Shown here piece after piece: positions 62,526 to 64,000 of a stretch of DNA of 64,000 nucleotides. How positions within the stretch are numbered: the first letter of the stretch is position 1; every line of letters starts with the position of its first letter. A program made the position numbers and the translations under genes. The DNA is from Perkinsus olseni (Eukaryota > Perkinsozoa > Perkinsida), in assembly GCA_013115125.1 (NCBI GenBank), contig JABANN010000012.1, positions 1-64,000 of the forward strand, given 5' to 3'. The notes below the pieces were generated by a model. That model saw only the letters and a program-made list of their open reading frames with translations. It had not been told where the DNA came from and made no database searches.

Positions 62526-64000
62526 ATGCCTCCTTCGTTTCACCGACGAGCCTCCAGACCTGTGGTGAAGTCCGGTGCAGCCGCGGGGAGTCGACGAGAG
62601 TCTCTTCGACAGGACTTTCCTCGTCTCTTGTCGAAGCGTGAGCAGGATTTCTTGCATAGGGACATGGAGCGAGAGCTAATGGAAGCGCCATCTCTACCTA
62701 CTATAAGCCATCGGCCTCCTCCCCCTCTATTGAATCCCTCCACGACATCCATCCAGGCGAAGTTTGACTTGTGCCTTGATCAAGCAGTCAAGTGCACCGA
62801 TGAAGACCTCGAAAGGGCCGTCAAGAACGTCTTTGATGTGGTCGAGTCGCTCCCGTCTCGAGGGGGCCTCACCACTCCCGACCCCCGTATGCAGGCTTTA
62901 CTGGCTCGAGTCACCGCAAGGACTGACCTATCCTCTGTTGACACGCTGTTCTACACAGCAATGCTTGGCCTAAGCGTCGGCGGCACGAACTGCGACCGTC
63001 TGTTCGAGGAGATCTTGTCGGTCGGTCGAGTCTACGAGGTTGCACCAACGAACCTTGTTCGACTGTTTCGCGCCAGGTCCTTGAGAACCTCCCTTGGTGA
63101 TCTCGAGTGGCAAATACTGGCTTCGATGGTTACCAACGATATCAGACTGGTGGCTCTGGTCCCTTTATTGGAGCTTCTCGCCCTTGCTAAGGTCGAAGAG
63201 GCCACTTCTTGGGAGCTAGCTCTTGGGTCGCTCTCCTGGCTCACCTTGTCCGTCCCGGAGTTCCTCAGCTGCCTCTCTGCCTTGAAGGCCTGTCCCGATG
63301 TCGAGCTTGCTGCCAAGCATTGTGCCAGAGCAGTGCATGCCCTGGACGATGGCCTTGTCTACGAGCTGCTCTCATTGGCTGACCGAGACTCTCTTCTCTT
63401 CACACTTGCCATCCTCAAGCACCGCTTCGAATCGCGGGTTCTCTGCCCTCACCCGTTACAGGTGGAGGTAGCAGACGGACCTGCACGACTGCTGGCTCGG
63501 AGGCTAGCCTCAGATATGAACCTCGATCAAGCGGGGTTTCCGAGGATGTGCCGAGTTTCGATGGCACTCGTGCAGCTCGGTCGTCTACCAGACTGGACTG
63601 TGAAGGCCATAGAGAAGCGCCTGGCGTCGCCGAGGCTGGTGCTCCTCCCATCGGCCGGGGTTCAACCCACCGATCTGCTTAGTTTGATGTGGGCGTTACA
63701 TCGATGGCCAAACTCATGGCGCCGGCGATCCGAGTGGGGTGCCCCCGACGGGCTCGGTGCCCAGCTCCACATGGCCCTCAGGGCACATTTAACCTCGGGT
63801 ACCATGTCTGCTCGGATGCTACTAACGGCTGTCGAGTGCCTGGCGTCAATCACCACGAGGAAGACCAAACCGGTACTTCTTGATGCGATGCGAGAGGCGG
63901 CAAGACTGGCGCTGGAGGGTAAGGAGGACCTCACACTGAACGAGATCTGTATGGCAGCCACGACCTACACTGTTCGACTGCAGTTCGCCTCGATTGAGCC
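62526..64000 (+). CDS. Helical-repeat protein, OPR/RAP-like, open at window end
   Basis: An in-frame TAA directly precedes ATG 62526, and the frame then runs 491 codons to the window edge without a stop. Residues 1-40 are Arg/Ser-rich and nearly free of acids, as in a mitochondrial targeting peptide. From about residue 75 on the sequence is regular alpha-helical repeats of about 35-40 residues (for example V-D-T-L-F-Y-T-A-M-L-G, L-L-S-L-M-W-A-L-H-R-W). Alveolates have large families of such octotricopeptide/heptatricopeptide-type organelle RNA-binding proteins that end in a RAP domain. The C-terminus, where RAP would lie, is outside the window, so the family call is inference. Confidence 0.5.
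   Translation, partial: MPPSFHRRASRPVVKSGAAAGSRRESLRQDFPRLLSKREQDFLHRDMERELMEAPSLPTISHRPPPPLLNPSTTSIQAKFDLCLDQAVKCTDEDLERAVKNVFDVVESLPSRGGLTTPDPRMQALLARVTARTDLSSVDTLFYTAMLGLSVGGTNCDRLFEEILSVGRVYEVAPTNLVRLFRARSLRTSLGDLEWQILASMVTNDIRLVALVPLLELLALAKVEEATSWELALGSLSWLTLSVPEFLSCLSALKACPDVELAAKHCARAVHALDDGLVYELLSLADRDSLLFTLAILKHRFESRVLCPHPLQVEVADGPARLLARRLASDMNLDQAGFPRMCRVSMALVQLGRLPDWTVKAIEKRLASPRLVLLPSAGVQPTDLLSLMWALHRWPNSWRRRSEWGAPDGLGAQLHMALRAHLTSGTMSARMLLTAVECLASITTRKTKPVLLDAMREAARLALEGKEDLTLNEICMAATTYTVRLQFASIE

Noticed and set aside
1-64000. CRISPR array, rRNA gene or bacterial operon
   Set aside because: No regularly spaced repeats and no rRNA beyond a 15-nt match; introns and gene families are eukaryotic throughout.

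Overview
The window looks like nuclear DNA of a flagellated alveolate protist, most likely a Perkinsus-type organism. This is an inference from several traits: dense intron-rich genes, mostly GT-AG introns of about 40 to 110 nt with a few far shorter, flagellar genes (a PIERCE-like microtubule inner protein, alpha-tubulin acetyltransferase), families of polytopic and type I membrane proteins, and a bacterial-type IF-2 and a class 2 DHODH for the mitochondrion. No species marker was seen. Most gene structures below were built by hand from reading frames, splice signals and family motifs. Where stated, the exon lengths add up to whole codons.

Layout. 1-1651 holds no gene, only palindromes. 1652-6965 is a very young DIRS-order (tyrosine recombinase) retroelement with split direct repeats A1..B1-A2-B2. 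7.9-9.15 kb is a decayed P-loop gene. A minus-strand polytopic LRR protein (10.07-12.58 kb) is divergent from a small PIERCE-like gene (12.97-13.82 kb). Next come two paralogous type I membrane glycoproteins (13.96-16.31 and 17.29-19.07 kb), alpha-tubulin acetyltransferase (19.30-20.78 kb, nine exons), then on the minus strand a SAC3/THP3 (LENG8-like) protein, a Pumilio-family RNA-binding protein and a UBIAD1/MenA-like prenyltransferase with a fused membrane-spanning N-terminus. tRNA-like sequences flank that last gene.

27.6-36.6 kb is a segmental duplication on the minus strand: two AAAP amino-acid transporters, each followed by the 3' part of a coiled-coil gene. The right copy of that gene is complete and the left is a remnant. 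37.1-38.3 kb is a class I methyltransferase, 38.4-38.8 kb a small secreted Cys-rich protein, 39.3-41.9 kb DHODH, and 44.75-45.09 kb a decayed copy of the DHODH 5' exons. 45.7-48.2 kb is a USP-type deubiquitinase with DUSP-like repeats.

48.6-56.2 kb holds mitochondrial-type IF-2 and, only 6 nt upstream of its ATG on the same strand, the stop codon of a long unidentified multi-exon gene. 58.8-60.9 kb carries two tandem PLAC8 genes with matching introns. The right edge has a serine/proline-rich coiled-coil protein and the start of a long helical-repeat protein open at the window end.

The genes do not form one pathway. The recurring themes are flagellar microtubules, mitochondrial metabolism and translation, membrane transport and surface proteins, tight gene packing on the minus strand, and gene birth and decay by local duplication.
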